Shown here piece after piece: positions 1 through 7,043 of a DNA stretch of 13,239 nt. A program made the position numbers and the translations under genes. The stretch lies in the NCBI GenBank assembly GCA_016789295.1, contig JAEUQL010000048.1, positions 1 through 13,239 of the forward strand, in the 5' to 3' direction. The DNA comes from Blastocatellia bacterium. GTDB lineage: Bacteria; Acidobacteriota; Blastocatellia; Chloracidobacteriales; JADJPF01. Position 1 is the first letter of the stretch, and each line of letters opens with the position of its first letter. The notes under the pieces were generated by a model that was not told the DNA's origin, ran no database searches, and saw only the letters and a list, made by a program, of their open reading frames with translations.

Positions 1-177
1 AGAATCTTTGTCGAGATATTTATCTACATCTGGAACAAACGCTTCTATGAATTCTATGAAAAAGACGGTGAGCAGTTCTTTGAATATTGCATCATGGTTG
101 ATGGTTTCTTTCTTTTCGGTCTGATCGTTTTGATCATTCTGATCATCGGGGTTTTGTTCTGCTTTAACTATTCCCAT
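1..177 (-). CDS. Rpn-family PD-(D/E)XK nuclease / putative transposase, N-terminal part only
   Basis: This is the first 59 codons of a gene that continues beyond the left edge. The start is ATG at 175-177, with GAGGT nine to ten bases upstream. After a polar low-complexity head (residues about 6-24, with a repeated N-D-Q triplet) comes the segment HDAIFKELLTVFFIEFIEAF followed by VPDVDKYLD. From memory this matches the N-terminus of the Rpn / DUF4351 / TIGR01784-type proteins, which are PD-(D/E)XK enzymes called recombination-promoting nucleases or putative transposases and are often present in many copies per genome. The catalytic core would lie outside the window, so activity cannot be judged. 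The assignment rests on recall of the conserved HDxxFKELL opening, not on a search. Confidence 0.7.
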   Translation of the reverse strand, partial: MGIVKAEQNPDDQNDQNDQTEKKETINHDAIFKELLTVFFIEFIEAFVPDVDKYLDKDS

Positions 178-195
178 TATCTATTACCTCATGCT

Positions 196-429
196 TCACA
201 AATGGTTCTGTAATAGATAAATGCAATTTCTTGAGCTTTTTCGCCCAACTTCTGCAACTTTTTTGAAAAAATTTCCTGTAGTGTTACAAAAGTCAGTCAA
301 AAATCTATCATTCCTCGACAGAAGATCTTGGCCAAAGGTTTTATCTTGGTCATGAATGCAGCTCTTGAGAAAGCGAACCTTTTCAACCGAGAGTTCCTTG
401 GATATTAGGCGTACTGTTTTAGCGTTGAT
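196..429 (-). pseudogene. start-less 77-codon open frame, possible gene remnant
   Basis: On the minus strand a frame stays open from the TAG inside the end of the palindrome (about 432) to TGA at 196-198, 18 bases before the Rpn start codon. It would encode a basic, mixed peptide including the stretches KELSVEKVRFLKSCIHDQD and NFFKKVAEVGRKSS. It contains no in-frame ATG or GTG, so it cannot be an ordinary intact gene. One reading is the 3' part of a gene whose 5' end was lost when the palindromic element inserted; the other is chance. I do not recognise the family. Apart from this, the 178-426 stretch shows nothing I can call. Confidence 0.2.
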
Positions 430-467
430 CTAAGCAGTCCCCTTTTTTAAAACGGGGAGAATGTCAA
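427..467 (-). repeat. IS200/IS605-type terminal palindrome, copy 1
   Basis: Read on the minus strand the block starts TTGACATTCTCCCCG, passes through a T/A-rich centre, and ends GGGGACTGCTTAGATC. CCCC pairs with GGGG around a TTTT/AAAA inner stem. A near-identical 42-bp block lies at 6931-6972 on the plus strand, sharing the TTGACAT head, the CTCCC core and the 12-base tail ACTGCTTAGATC. The pattern of GACATcCTCCC, hairpin, then GaGGAcT is typical of the ends of IS200/IS605/IS1341-type elements. No tnpA or tnpB is present here. The TGA stop of the flippase-glycosyltransferase gene lies within the first bases of the block, so the hairpin may also act as that operon's terminator, although no clear U-tract follows. 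Confidence 0.6.
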
Positions 468-3430
468 TTGATATCAAGCTGCTTAAAAGCCTTTATGACG
501 CGGGCAGCGTTCTTTCTCCAAGTGTAACTAGCAATGGCATCTTCTCTTGCCTGCTTACCAAGTCGCGTTCTTTCTTCTGGGTTAGCAGCTAACTCCATTA
601 TTATTTTGGCCAACTGTTTGCTGTTGCCAGCTTCTACAAGGCAGCCGTTCTTACCATCTTTGATTACATCGCCTACTTGTCCAAGTCCACTTGCAACAAT
701 AGCTTTACCCATTGCCATATACTCAAAAAGCTTTGTTGGTGAGCCGAAAAACTCGCTTCCGTCTTCCATTTTTACAGTAGGGGCAACCAGTATGTCACAA
801 GCATCAAGGTGAGAAGGGACACTTTTGTGGCTCAGTTTGCCTGTAAAAGTAGCTCTGCTACTACAACCTGCGTCTTGTATCTGCTTCTCGACGGCGGGTT
901 TTAGATTTCCGTCACCTATCAAAAGGAAGTGGCAATTGGCATCTTCTGGAATCTCCGTTATGGCATCAGCAAGCACTGGAACACCGTGCCATGGGCCAAA
1001 AGTACCTACAAAACCAATCAATGTTTTGTCTTTAATTCCTAATTTTTCTCTGATCTCATTGCCACCACGTCCAGGTTTGAAGACTTCCGGGTCTACTCCA
1101 TTCGGATTTACTTCTATCTTTTCTGCTGGATAGCCATCTTTTACTAAGTTCTGTTTAACAACTTCTGAGACAACAAAAACAATGTGTGAGCCTATGAGGT
1201 TAAGTTTTTCGAACTTTTCTAGTAGCCAAAGAAGGTTGACCGAATCCCAATAACGACCTATCCAGACTTCAGAGCCATTAAATTCGAGTATAAGAGGGAT
1301 GCCTGTTAAACAAGAGGCTGCTACACCGGCCCAACTGAATCTGCTGTAGCGGTGATAGATGAAGTCAGGACTAGCTTTTTTTATCAACTTTATTGATCTA
1401 AAAGTAAAAGTAAGGTTGTTCCAAAGCTCAAAGACCATACGATTGGAGTTAAAAAATGGAGATGGATGGATAACTTCAATAGGAATTGGCTTGATACCTG
1501 AGATTGCATCGTTTGACACAAACTGCAACGATGCACCTTCGGCAACTGCCCCGGTTGAAAAGCCGACTATGTGGCTGTTGGAACCTCCCGTCTGTGCTCC
1601 ACTGGTCGGAGTGGTTCTGATGAAGACTATTTTTGGCTCTCCTTGCCCTTGCCACTTCTTTGGCTTTGCAGGAAAGTAGCAAACTTTGAGTTCAAGCAGT
1701 AGAGTGAAGAGCCAAGAGAGCAGTATGACCAGTCCAGAGCCAACTATTTCAACTAGAAAGTGAGGGATCTCAATGGCTATGATGCCAAACCTAGACCTTC
1801 TTATTCCACGGTCATGACAGTCCACTAACCAGCACTCTTCTGCCCCAGTAAGTAACCCAAAGAGCATCATTGGTGTCTGCCTTGTCTGCCACTCAAAGCG
1901 GTCACAGAAGATAAGAAAGATATCTCTCTCGTTCTGCCTCAATTTTTTTAGCCAGGTAAGCTTTGAACCTGTTTTTATATCGTTTTTGTCTACTTTTTCT
2001 ATCTTGACATCACCATACTTTCTTTTTATCCAGTCAACTGCTGCATGGCTGTCGTTTGAAAGGTCTACGAGTGTAACCTGAAGAAGTCTGTTTGACACCT
2101 GTTCTTTACAAAACTTTCTATAGTAGTAGTAATGGAGTGAAAAGTTGAGGGTTGCACCAAAGGCAAGCATCCACGCTGCCCCCATCATTGCAAAACGTGG
2201 AATAACTAAAAAGAGGCTGAAGACATTTATCAGACCTATTGCAAAGGAGATGTTGCGTAGTTCGCCACCTCGTCCGTGAGCCGAAAGAAAGCCATTATAG
2301 GGCTGTATTAGACCGAGAAGACAAGAGCCTATGGCAAAAGGAAGCATCAACTCGCCAGCAGGTGCAAAATCTTTTGAGTAGATAAGAACTATTAGATAAG
2401 GGCCAAGTACTATTAAGCCAAGCGTTCCTACAATAAGTAGCAAGAAGTTTGACTGTGCAACTATGCGTTTGACTGAAAGGTCGTTTGCAAAAGACTTAAA
2501 CCTTGTGATCGACATCGATCTAGAAAGATTAATGAGCGGCTCAGAGAACTTTTGTGCTACTGCATAAAAACCAAATGCAGTAGTGCCAAGGAAGATAGGG
2601 ATCAGAACACTATCGAGTTTGGTCGAAGCCATAGAAGTGACTCTTCCAAGATATATATCCAGCCCAAAACGGCGGGTTTCATCAATTATTTGACGAACAC
2701 TGAGAGTCAAATTGGCAAAACTTGGTTTGAGAGCAGCTACAACAACAAAAGTTGACAGAGTAGTCCCTGTCAGAGATGCCAGCAGAACATTTTTTGGAGA
2801 GTCTGCACCCAAGAGTAGCGTTGCTGCAATGAAGCTGAAAGATGCAGCAGGAAGAATTAGGCGCTGAAGGGCAAGCGTCTTGATGCGATTGAGTCCTTGA
2901 CAAGCTTGTTCAAGAAAGAATTGCATAGGAATGCCTACACATAGGGGAGCACTCATAAGAAGAATATCTTTTACTTCTGTATTAAAGAGTTGGTCTATAA
3001 ACTCTGCCAGAAGAGCGATCATTAGGCTAAAGAGTAGGCCAATTGAGAGACCAGCAGTTATCAAACCACCAAGTATCTTCCTCTCTCCTTCAGTTCCTCG
3101 CTCTATTGCTAACAGTCTTGCTCCAGCCGAGGCTATTCCAAACTCAAAGAAGTAGCTAAGAAACTGAATAATAGAGATTGAGCAGAAGACAAAGATGCCA
3201 AACTTATCACGCCCAAGCCAGTTTGCCATTACTGCACTGGCTGCTGCATTGAGTAGTGTGCTGGAAATCTGGGCAGCAAAAAGTAGCGTTGTCTGTCGAG
3301 AAGTTTCGCTGTAGATCAGCTTTTTTATCGAACTAGAAGAAGAATTTTCTTCAGGGCTATTCTCCTTTTTTCTCCCACTTGGCAAGTCTTCTTCTGCTCC
3401 TATTGGCTTGCCAGTTTTGACACTGCTCAT
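464..3430 (-). CDS. fusion protein: Wzx-like polysaccharide flippase plus membrane-anchored GT4 glycosyltransferase
   Basis: One uninterrupted frame of 988 residues holds what are normally separate proteins. Residues about 1-36 are a polar, Ser/Glu/Lys-rich cytoplasmic head. Residues about 37-445 are a multi-helix membrane domain of the MATE/Wzx oligosaccharide-flippase type, with early motifs such as GRDKFGIF and FEFGIASAGAR. Residues about 446-540 form an unassigned alpha/beta region containing RQTPMMLFGLLTGA. Residues about 553-581 are hydrophobic, probably one or two membrane helices. Residues about 598-985 are a GT-B fold GT4 transferase, with GGSNSH near 615, FNGSEVW near 717, NPNGVDPEVF near 775, FVGTFGPWHG near 807 and SPTKLFEYMAMGKAIVAS at 897-914. 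The likely role is transfer of a sugar to a lipid-linked glycan on the inner membrane face and export of that glycan. The gene follows the amidotransferase by 32 bp, so the two are probably co-transcribed. ATG is chosen because the next Met is residue 68, inside the membrane domain; the Shine-Dalgarno sequence is poor. The domain calls are firm; the acceptor and sugar are unknown. Confidence 0.88.
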   Translation of the reverse strand: MSSVKTGKPIGAEEDLPSGRKKENSPEENSSSSSIKKLIYSETSRQTTLLFAAQISSTLLNAAASAVMANWLGRDKFGIFVFCSISIIQFLSYFFEFGIASAGARLLAIERGTEGERKILGGLITAGLSIGLLFSLMIALLAEFIDQLFNTEVKDILLMSAPLCVGIPMQFFLEQACQGLNRIKTLALQRLILPAASFSFIAATLLLGADSPKNVLLASLTGTTLSTFVVVAALKPSFANLTLSVRQIIDETRRFGLDIYLGRVTSMASTKLDSVLIPIFLGTTAFGFYAVAQKFSEPLINLSRSMSITRFKSFANDLSVKRIVAQSNFLLLIVGTLGLIVLGPYLIVLIYSKDFAPAGELMLPFAIGSCLLGLIQPYNGFLSAHGRGGELRNISFAIGLINVFSLFLVIPRFAMMGAAWMLAFGATLNFSLHYYYYRKFCKEQVSNRLLQVTLVDLSNDSHAAVDWIKRKYGDVKIEKVDKNDIKTGSKLTWLKKLRQNERDIFLIFCDRFEWQTRQTPMMLFGLLTGAEECWLVDCHDRGIRRSRFGIIAIEIPHFLVEIVGSGLVILLSWLFTLLLELKVCYFPAKPKKWQGQGEPKIVFIRTTPTSGAQTGGSNSHIVGFSTGAVAEGASLQFVSNDAISGIKPIPIEVIHPSPFFNSNRMVFELWNNLTFTFRSIKLIKKASPDFIYHRYSRFSWAGVAASCLTGIPLILEFNGSEVWIGRYWDSVNLLWLLEKFEKLNLIGSHIVFVVSEVVKQNLVKDGYPAEKIEVNPNGVDPEVFKPGRGGNEIREKLGIKDKTLIGFVGTFGPWHGVPVLADAITEIPEDANCHFLLIGDGNLKPAVEKQIQDAGCSSRATFTGKLSHKSVPSHLDACDILVAPTVKMEDGSEFFGSPTKLFEYMAMGKAIVASGLGQVGDVIKDGKNGCLVEAGNSKQLAKIIMELAANPEERTRLGKQAREDAIASYTWRKNAARVIKAFKQLDIN

Positions 3431-3462
3431 CTCTTTTTATCTACTCTCTCTATACTCTTTGT

Positions 3463-5454
3463 CTATTGCTCTGTTCTCATATGAGGAGTGGTTGGTTCAA
3501 TGGCCACAAGACGGTCTTCTATCCAGTGTTCATACCACAAACTCAGATTGAGGAGTGACCAAAGGTTGAAGCTGTAGTCTATTTTGCCAGACCTATGAAC
3601 ATCGATCAGTGTTTTAATGTAGTCGTAATTGAAAAGCTCTCTTTTTCTGAGAGGTGACCTCATCAAAGAGTCTTGAACAAACTTAGACATTCTATCGATG
3701 AACCATTCTTTGATAGGAAGCCCAAAACCTTGCTTTTTACGATAGATAATATTGTCTGGGAGTACCCCTTCAAGAGCTTTCTTTAAGATATATTTTGCCT
3801 GGCCGTCTTTATATTTGAGCTTTCGAGGGATATTCATTGCAAACTCAACCAGTTTATGGTCAAGGAATGGGACTCGCGCCTCTATCGAGGTTGCCATAGT
3901 TATTTTATCGACACGCATTAAGAGCAGTTCGGCAAGGCGCATTTTCAGCTCAACATAGATAAGCCTTTCTAGAAAGTCTGCTGAAGGCTTCTCTGCACGT
4001 ATTTTGTCTATATGGGCTTTCGCCACAGTGTAGGAAGAGAGCGAGCGGGTGCGGTCTCGATAACTTTTTGAAAGCAGGTCTCTTTTTGAAACCTCGTCAT
4101 AAATGATTACACCACCCCAGAAAAGCTCTTCTCCAGACCCCATCCTTCTAACAAGTTCGGGAAAGAGTTTCTTACCTCTTGGTAGAAAATGTTCAGCAAT
4201 TGTATCTGCAAAAGGAGCAGTAATGAAGCCAGCTATTTTGCGGGCAAACATCGGCATATGCTCTACATTCTTCCATACCTTCTCATAGAGATTGAGATAG
4301 TCTATATAGTTGCTGTAGCCACTAAAGATCTCATCTGAACCTTCACCTACTTGGACAACAATAGTGCCACTGTCACGTACAAGCTTTGAAACATAGTAGA
4401 GTGGAACACAGACAGGGTCGGCTATCGGCTCGTCCTGATGGAAGATCAGGTCTGGTAAGAAATCGACTACATCTTCAGGCCCTATCATCACTTCGTGGTG
4501 GTCTGTACCGAAGTGGTGGGCTATTTGACGAGCGTATTCGAGTTCGTTGTAGCCATCTGCGCTATTAAACCCGACAGTGAAAGTTCTTACTGGCTTGTTC
4601 ATTGCTCGTGCCATTAAAGCAACGTTTGCACTTGAATCGACCCCACCAGAAAGGAAGACGCCAAAAGGTACATCGCTCATCATCTGCTTCTCTACCGACT
4701 CAGCAAGCAATGTCTGTATGCGGTCTATACAAAACTCTTCGCTATAGTCCTCTTGAGGACGAGCAACAATAGCATCCCAGTAGTTTCTAATGCTTATTCT
4801 GCCGTGAAGGTCGCAGACTAGAATATGACCGGCTGGAAGTTTCTTGATTCCACGAAAAAGTGTCCGTGGTGCAGGCGTAGTGAGAAACGTGAGGTAGTGG
4901 TAGAGAGACTCTTCATCTACATCACGAATTACTTGTGGATGAGCAAGTAATGACTTTATCTCTGAAGCAAAGAGCAGTTGTCCTTGCACTTCTGTATAGT
5001 AAAGCGGCTTGATGCCGAGCCTATCTCTGACCAAGATAAGCCTTTCTTGGTTACTGTCCCATAGAGCAATTGCAAACATTCCTTCTATTGCTTGAACAAA
5101 ATCGAGGCCGTGCTCTTCATATAAGTGCAGGATAGTCTCAGTATCAGTATTAGATTTATATATATGTCCTTTGGAGAGGAGTTCAGCACGAAGCCGTTTG
5201 TGGTTGTATATCTCTCCGTTAAAGCTTATCCATATTGAACCATCCTCATTGGCCATCGGTTGGCGGCCAGATGCAGAGAGATCAACTATAGAGAGCCTTC
5301 TGTGACCAAAACCTACACGCCCGTCTGGTGATATGTAGGTTCCTGCATCGTCTGGACCACGATGTAGCATGCGGTCGCGCATAGACCTGATCAAAGATTC
5401 GCTGATCTCAAATTGAGTGTTGCTATGCTTAAAAATGCCACAGATTCCACACAT
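3463..5454 (-). CDS. asnB: asparagine synthase (glutamine-hydrolysing)-like amidotransferase
   Basis: A 663-residue class II glutamine amidotransferase. It starts MCGICGIF, so Cys2 becomes the N-terminal nucleophile after Met removal. The glutaminase half (about 2-210) shows HRGPDDAGTY, HRRLSIVD (51-58), FNGEIYN (78-84) and TDTET (103-107). The synthetase half (about 240-640) shows the PP-loop SGGVDSS (269-275) that binds ATP, and GEGSDEIFSGY (370-380). All key residues appear intact. The reaction is ammonia release from glutamine and ATP-dependent amidation of a carboxylate, classically aspartate to asparagine. In polysaccharide clusters such enzymes may instead amidate a sugar acid, and the flippase-glycosyltransferase gene directly downstream makes that a fair alternative. 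The length exceeds E. coli AsnB (554 residues) but fits the longer AsnB type. ATG is at 5452-5454, preceded by AAGG about nine bases upstream. Confidence 0.93.
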   Translation of the reverse strand: MCGICGIFKHSNTQFEISESLIRSMRDRMLHRGPDDAGTYISPDGRVGFGHRRLSIVDLSASGRQPMANEDGSIWISFNGEIYNHKRLRAELLSKGHIYKSNTDTETILHLYEEHGLDFVQAIEGMFAIALWDSNQERLILVRDRLGIKPLYYTEVQGQLLFASEIKSLLAHPQVIRDVDEESLYHYLTFLTTPAPRTLFRGIKKLPAGHILVCDLHGRISIRNYWDAIVARPQEDYSEEFCIDRIQTLLAESVEKQMMSDVPFGVFLSGGVDSSANVALMARAMNKPVRTFTVGFNSADGYNELEYARQIAHHFGTDHHEVMIGPEDVVDFLPDLIFHQDEPIADPVCVPLYYVSKLVRDSGTIVVQVGEGSDEIFSGYSNYIDYLNLYEKVWKNVEHMPMFARKIAGFITAPFADTIAEHFLPRGKKLFPELVRRMGSGEELFWGGVIIYDEVSKRDLLSKSYRDRTRSLSSYTVAKAHIDKIRAEKPSADFLERLIYVELKMRLAELLLMRVDKITMATSIEARVPFLDHKLVEFAMNIPRKLKYKDGQAKYILKKALEGVLPDNIIYRKKQGFGLPIKEWFIDRMSKFVQDSLMRSPLRKRELFNYDYIKTLIDVHRSGKIDYSFNLWSLLNLSLWYEHWIEDRLVAIEPTTPHMRTEQ

Positions 5455-5517
5455 ATCTTCTTGCCTTATGACCTTAAACTTTTAACTAGAAACTTTTGAG
5501 GCTTGTTTCTTTATACG

Positions 5518-5540
5518 CTATAGTCTTTGAAAGACCATAG
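5518..5540. promoter_or_regulatory. 23-bp near-perfect inverted repeat upstream of asnB (candidate operator)
   Basis: The left arm CTATAGTCTTT and right arm AAAGACCATAG are separated by a single G and match as inverted repeats at 10 of 11 positions. The one-base centre makes a dyad protein-binding site more natural than an RNA hairpin. It lies about 64 bases before the asnB start, where a repressor or activator of the polysaccharide operon could bind. Overlap with the promoter is not demonstrated. Confidence 0.4.
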
Positions 5541-5787
5541 ATTACAAAAGAAGCTTTTGAGCCATTTTATTCCAAAAACGGACTGACAACAACCTATCAA
5601 CTTTTTCCGTCTTTCACATATCAGCAAAAAAGGCTACTAGTAGTAGGGTACAAAATTCTGACTATACTAGAGTTGAAAGTTAGACTTAGAAAAGCTCTGC
5701 TAAAATAGGGCTTAAGTTAGCAGACGGCTGGATTTAAGAGAGCATCTACTGACAACCCTGCCACTACATGCTAAAGTCAAACCAATC

Positions 5788-5793
5788 AAGGAG
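5788..5793 (+). promoter_or_regulatory. Shine-Dalgarno site fixing the lipoprotein start
   Basis: AAGGAG stands seven bases before ATG 5801. It favours that codon over the in-frame ATG at 5768, which has no ribosome-binding site and would add 11 residues before the signal peptide. Confidence 0.8.
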
Positions 5794-5800
5794 ATCAAAA

Positions 5801-6172
5801 ATGAGAGGATTTCTTCACAATCTGTTCCATAGCTTCCTAGTTTTGGCCATTCTATTTGGTTTGTCAGCCTGTTCTAACACAACTCAACAGCCTGTTGATG
5901 ACAAGTCTTCTCAACCTTCAAATAGTTTGGGAAGCCCTAATGGCAAGCAACCGAGCAATCAAGAGAAAGAGACTGAAGAGACTGAAAAAGAGAAAGATGA
6001 AAAGAACCCTCAAACTATTTCTCCTGAAAAATCGCCTTCAGAAGAAGAGAAAAAGCCTACGCAAGAGACCAAACCTTCAAACAGTCCGTTGAGGCCAAAG
6101 CTTCCGCCAGACTTGAAGCCCAAGAGAAAAGTAGACACAGCCAAGGTGAAAGACTTTAGTCTTGAGGTTTAG
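5801..6172 (+). CDS. small Lys/Glu/Pro-rich lipoprotein
   Basis: A 123-residue precursor and the only clear plus-strand gene here. Residues 1-23 form a signal peptide with a hydrophobic core ending in the lipobox LSAC, so Cys24 should be lipidated. Ser at +2 would fit outer-membrane sorting by the E. coli rule. The mature part (about 100 residues) has no hydrophobic core and looks disordered. It is rich in Glu, Lys, Pro, Ser and Gln, with PSN recurring (SQPSNS, KQPSNQ, TKPSNS), an acidic-basic middle (KETEETEKEKDEK) and a basic end (KPKRKVDTAKVKDF). I recognise no family; a spacer or wall-binding lipoprotein is conceivable but unproven. An earlier ATG at 5768 is in frame but lacks a ribosome-binding site. 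The gene's end overlaps the convergent DUF4405 gene by 17 bp. Confidence 0.75.
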   Translation: MRGFLHNLFHSFLVLAILFGLSACSNTTQQPVDDKSSQPSNSLGSPNGKQPSNQEKETEETEKEKDEKNPQTISPEKSPSEEEKKPTQETKPSNSPLRPKLPPDLKPKRKVDTAKVKDFSLEV

Positions 6173-6734
6173 CGTTTTCGTCTACAACTCTACGAATATC
6201 CATCATACTAAACCCATGCTGGGCAGTCAGTGCTCTGATTGGAATGTTGCGTGATATGTTATTAGGAAGGTTAAGCTCTCTAATTATAACTTCAACAGAT
6301 ACACCTGTTGCTTCTTCAACCTCTTGCAAAGTCATCGACCCACGAACAAGCTTCTTCTCTCTCTGACTATCTGCTGTATGAGTCGTCTCAACAGGAAAAA
6401 ACAGAGGAGCTGAAACAAGTGCTACAAGAGCTGCCAAACCTACGACTCCAAGCACCAGTCGATGCCCAGAACTTTCTGACTTGCGCCCTTTGATCACACA
6501 GACAATCCATCTCCAATGAAGCAGAATGTGAACAACTAGCGCAGCAAGCATCACAACAGCAACCCAGAAATGGAAATTGCCCCACTGATGCCTATCAAAG
6601 CCCAAAATCAGAGAACGCCGTCCAGATCCTGGAGGAAGAATATAGTGGATCAGAACACCTGATGTAGTTAAAAAGAGAAATGCTGCAAAAGCAACACTGT
6701 CAACTATAAAGTTTATCTTTGTACGGTTTACCAC
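6156..6734 (-). CDS. DUF4405 cytochrome b-like membrane protein with C-terminal helical domain
   Basis: A 192-residue protein with three membrane helices (about 7-31, 52-80, 92-113). The N-terminal part fits DUF4405: N8xxxD12, TTSGVLIHYILPPGSG (23-38), WGNFHFW (51-57) and HILLHWRWI (69-77). Histidines 30, 55, 69 and 73 sit within or near the helices and could ligate b-type haem, as is thought for this family, suggesting a role in membrane electron transfer. Residues about 132-186 form a soluble helical domain (MTLQEVEEATGVSVEVIIRE then GFSMMDIRRVV), similar to a small module I recall on other membrane redox proteins; its role is unknown. The start is GTG at 6732-6734. The ribosome-binding site is weak, but TM1 begins at residue 7, so the true start must be close. 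No redox partner gene is visible nearby. Confidence 0.75.
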   Translation of the reverse strand: MVNRTKINFIVDSVAFAAFLFLTTSGVLIHYILPPGSGRRSLILGFDRHQWGNFHFWVAVVMLAALVVHILLHWRWIVCVIKGRKSESSGHRLVLGVVGLAALVALVSAPLFFPVETTHTADSQREKKLVRGSMTLQEVEEATGVSVEVIIRELNLPNNISRNIPIRALTAQHGFSMMDIRRVVDENAKPQD

Positions 6735-7043
6735 AGTATCATAAATTCTCTATTTTCCAGCTAGTTTCTAACTATCCTATAGTCTCTAGCTATTTTTCCA
6801 GGGCCATTGTGGGAATTGGTCAAGGAGCTTTTTATCAACCTGTTTTATCCAAAGAAAATCTGTATATACTTTTGATAATGACACCAACCGGCTTTTTATT
6901 ACCATAAGAATAAGTGTAGACAGAAAAGTTTTGACATCCTCCCAGTTTTGAAAAACGAGGACTGCTTAGATCTAGGTCTTGTTGATAACCTACTACTTTT
7001 TCTTTTGACAATTGCTCTACTTCTTTTCGGACATCCTTACCAA
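6735..7043. other. intergenic region between DUF4405 and PP2C genes
   Basis: These 309 bases contain the second palindrome copy at 6931-6972 and otherwise no credible gene. A TATGAT box lies immediately before the DUF4405 start on the minus strand but has no matching -35 at normal spacing. A 6-bp inverted repeat AGCTAG/CTAGCT also lies close upstream of that gene. Confidence 0.45.
6931..6972 (+). repeat. IS200/IS605-type terminal palindrome, copy 2
   Basis: The block reads TTGACATCCTCCCA, then GTTTTGAAAAAC, then GAGGACTGCTTAGATC. CCTC pairs with GAGG and GTTTT with AAAAC, leaving a CCA bulge on the 5' side, the imperfect hairpin expected of an IS200/IS605-type end. It differs from copy 1 (427-467, opposite strand) at only a few positions plus one single-base gap. 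It lies about 70 bases past the PP2C stop codon and could end that transcript. No transposase or TnpB frame is adjacent, so this is a solo end, a decayed element or a dispersed non-autonomous repeat. Confidence 0.6.

Larger units (their letters stand above)
5455..5800. other. intergenic region between divergent asnB and lipoprotein genes
   Basis: These 346 bases separate two divergently read genes and should carry both promoters. I see no credible protein gene. Visible structure is the 23-bp inverted repeat at 5518-5540, a smaller palindrome CAAAAG-AAG-CTTTTG at 5545-5559, and CTACTAGTAG near 5634-5643. For the plus-strand gene, TAAAAT at 5701-5706 with TTAGAC 15 bases upstream is a possible but short-spaced sigma-70-like pair. 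TATACT at 5663-5668 has no good -35 box. No promoter for asnB is convincing. Confidence 0.5.

Noticed and set aside
1..213. Plus-strand open frame entering from the left edge, with a hydrophobic C-terminus
   Set aside because: It is the complement of the Rpn coding frame, which has a ribosome-binding site and a family-typical opening.
5856..6092. Alternative Lys/Arg-rich plus-strand frame inside the small lipoprotein gene
   Set aside because: An out-of-frame reading of the Glu/Lys codons; it has no ribosome-binding site, while the lipoprotein frame has one plus a lipobox.
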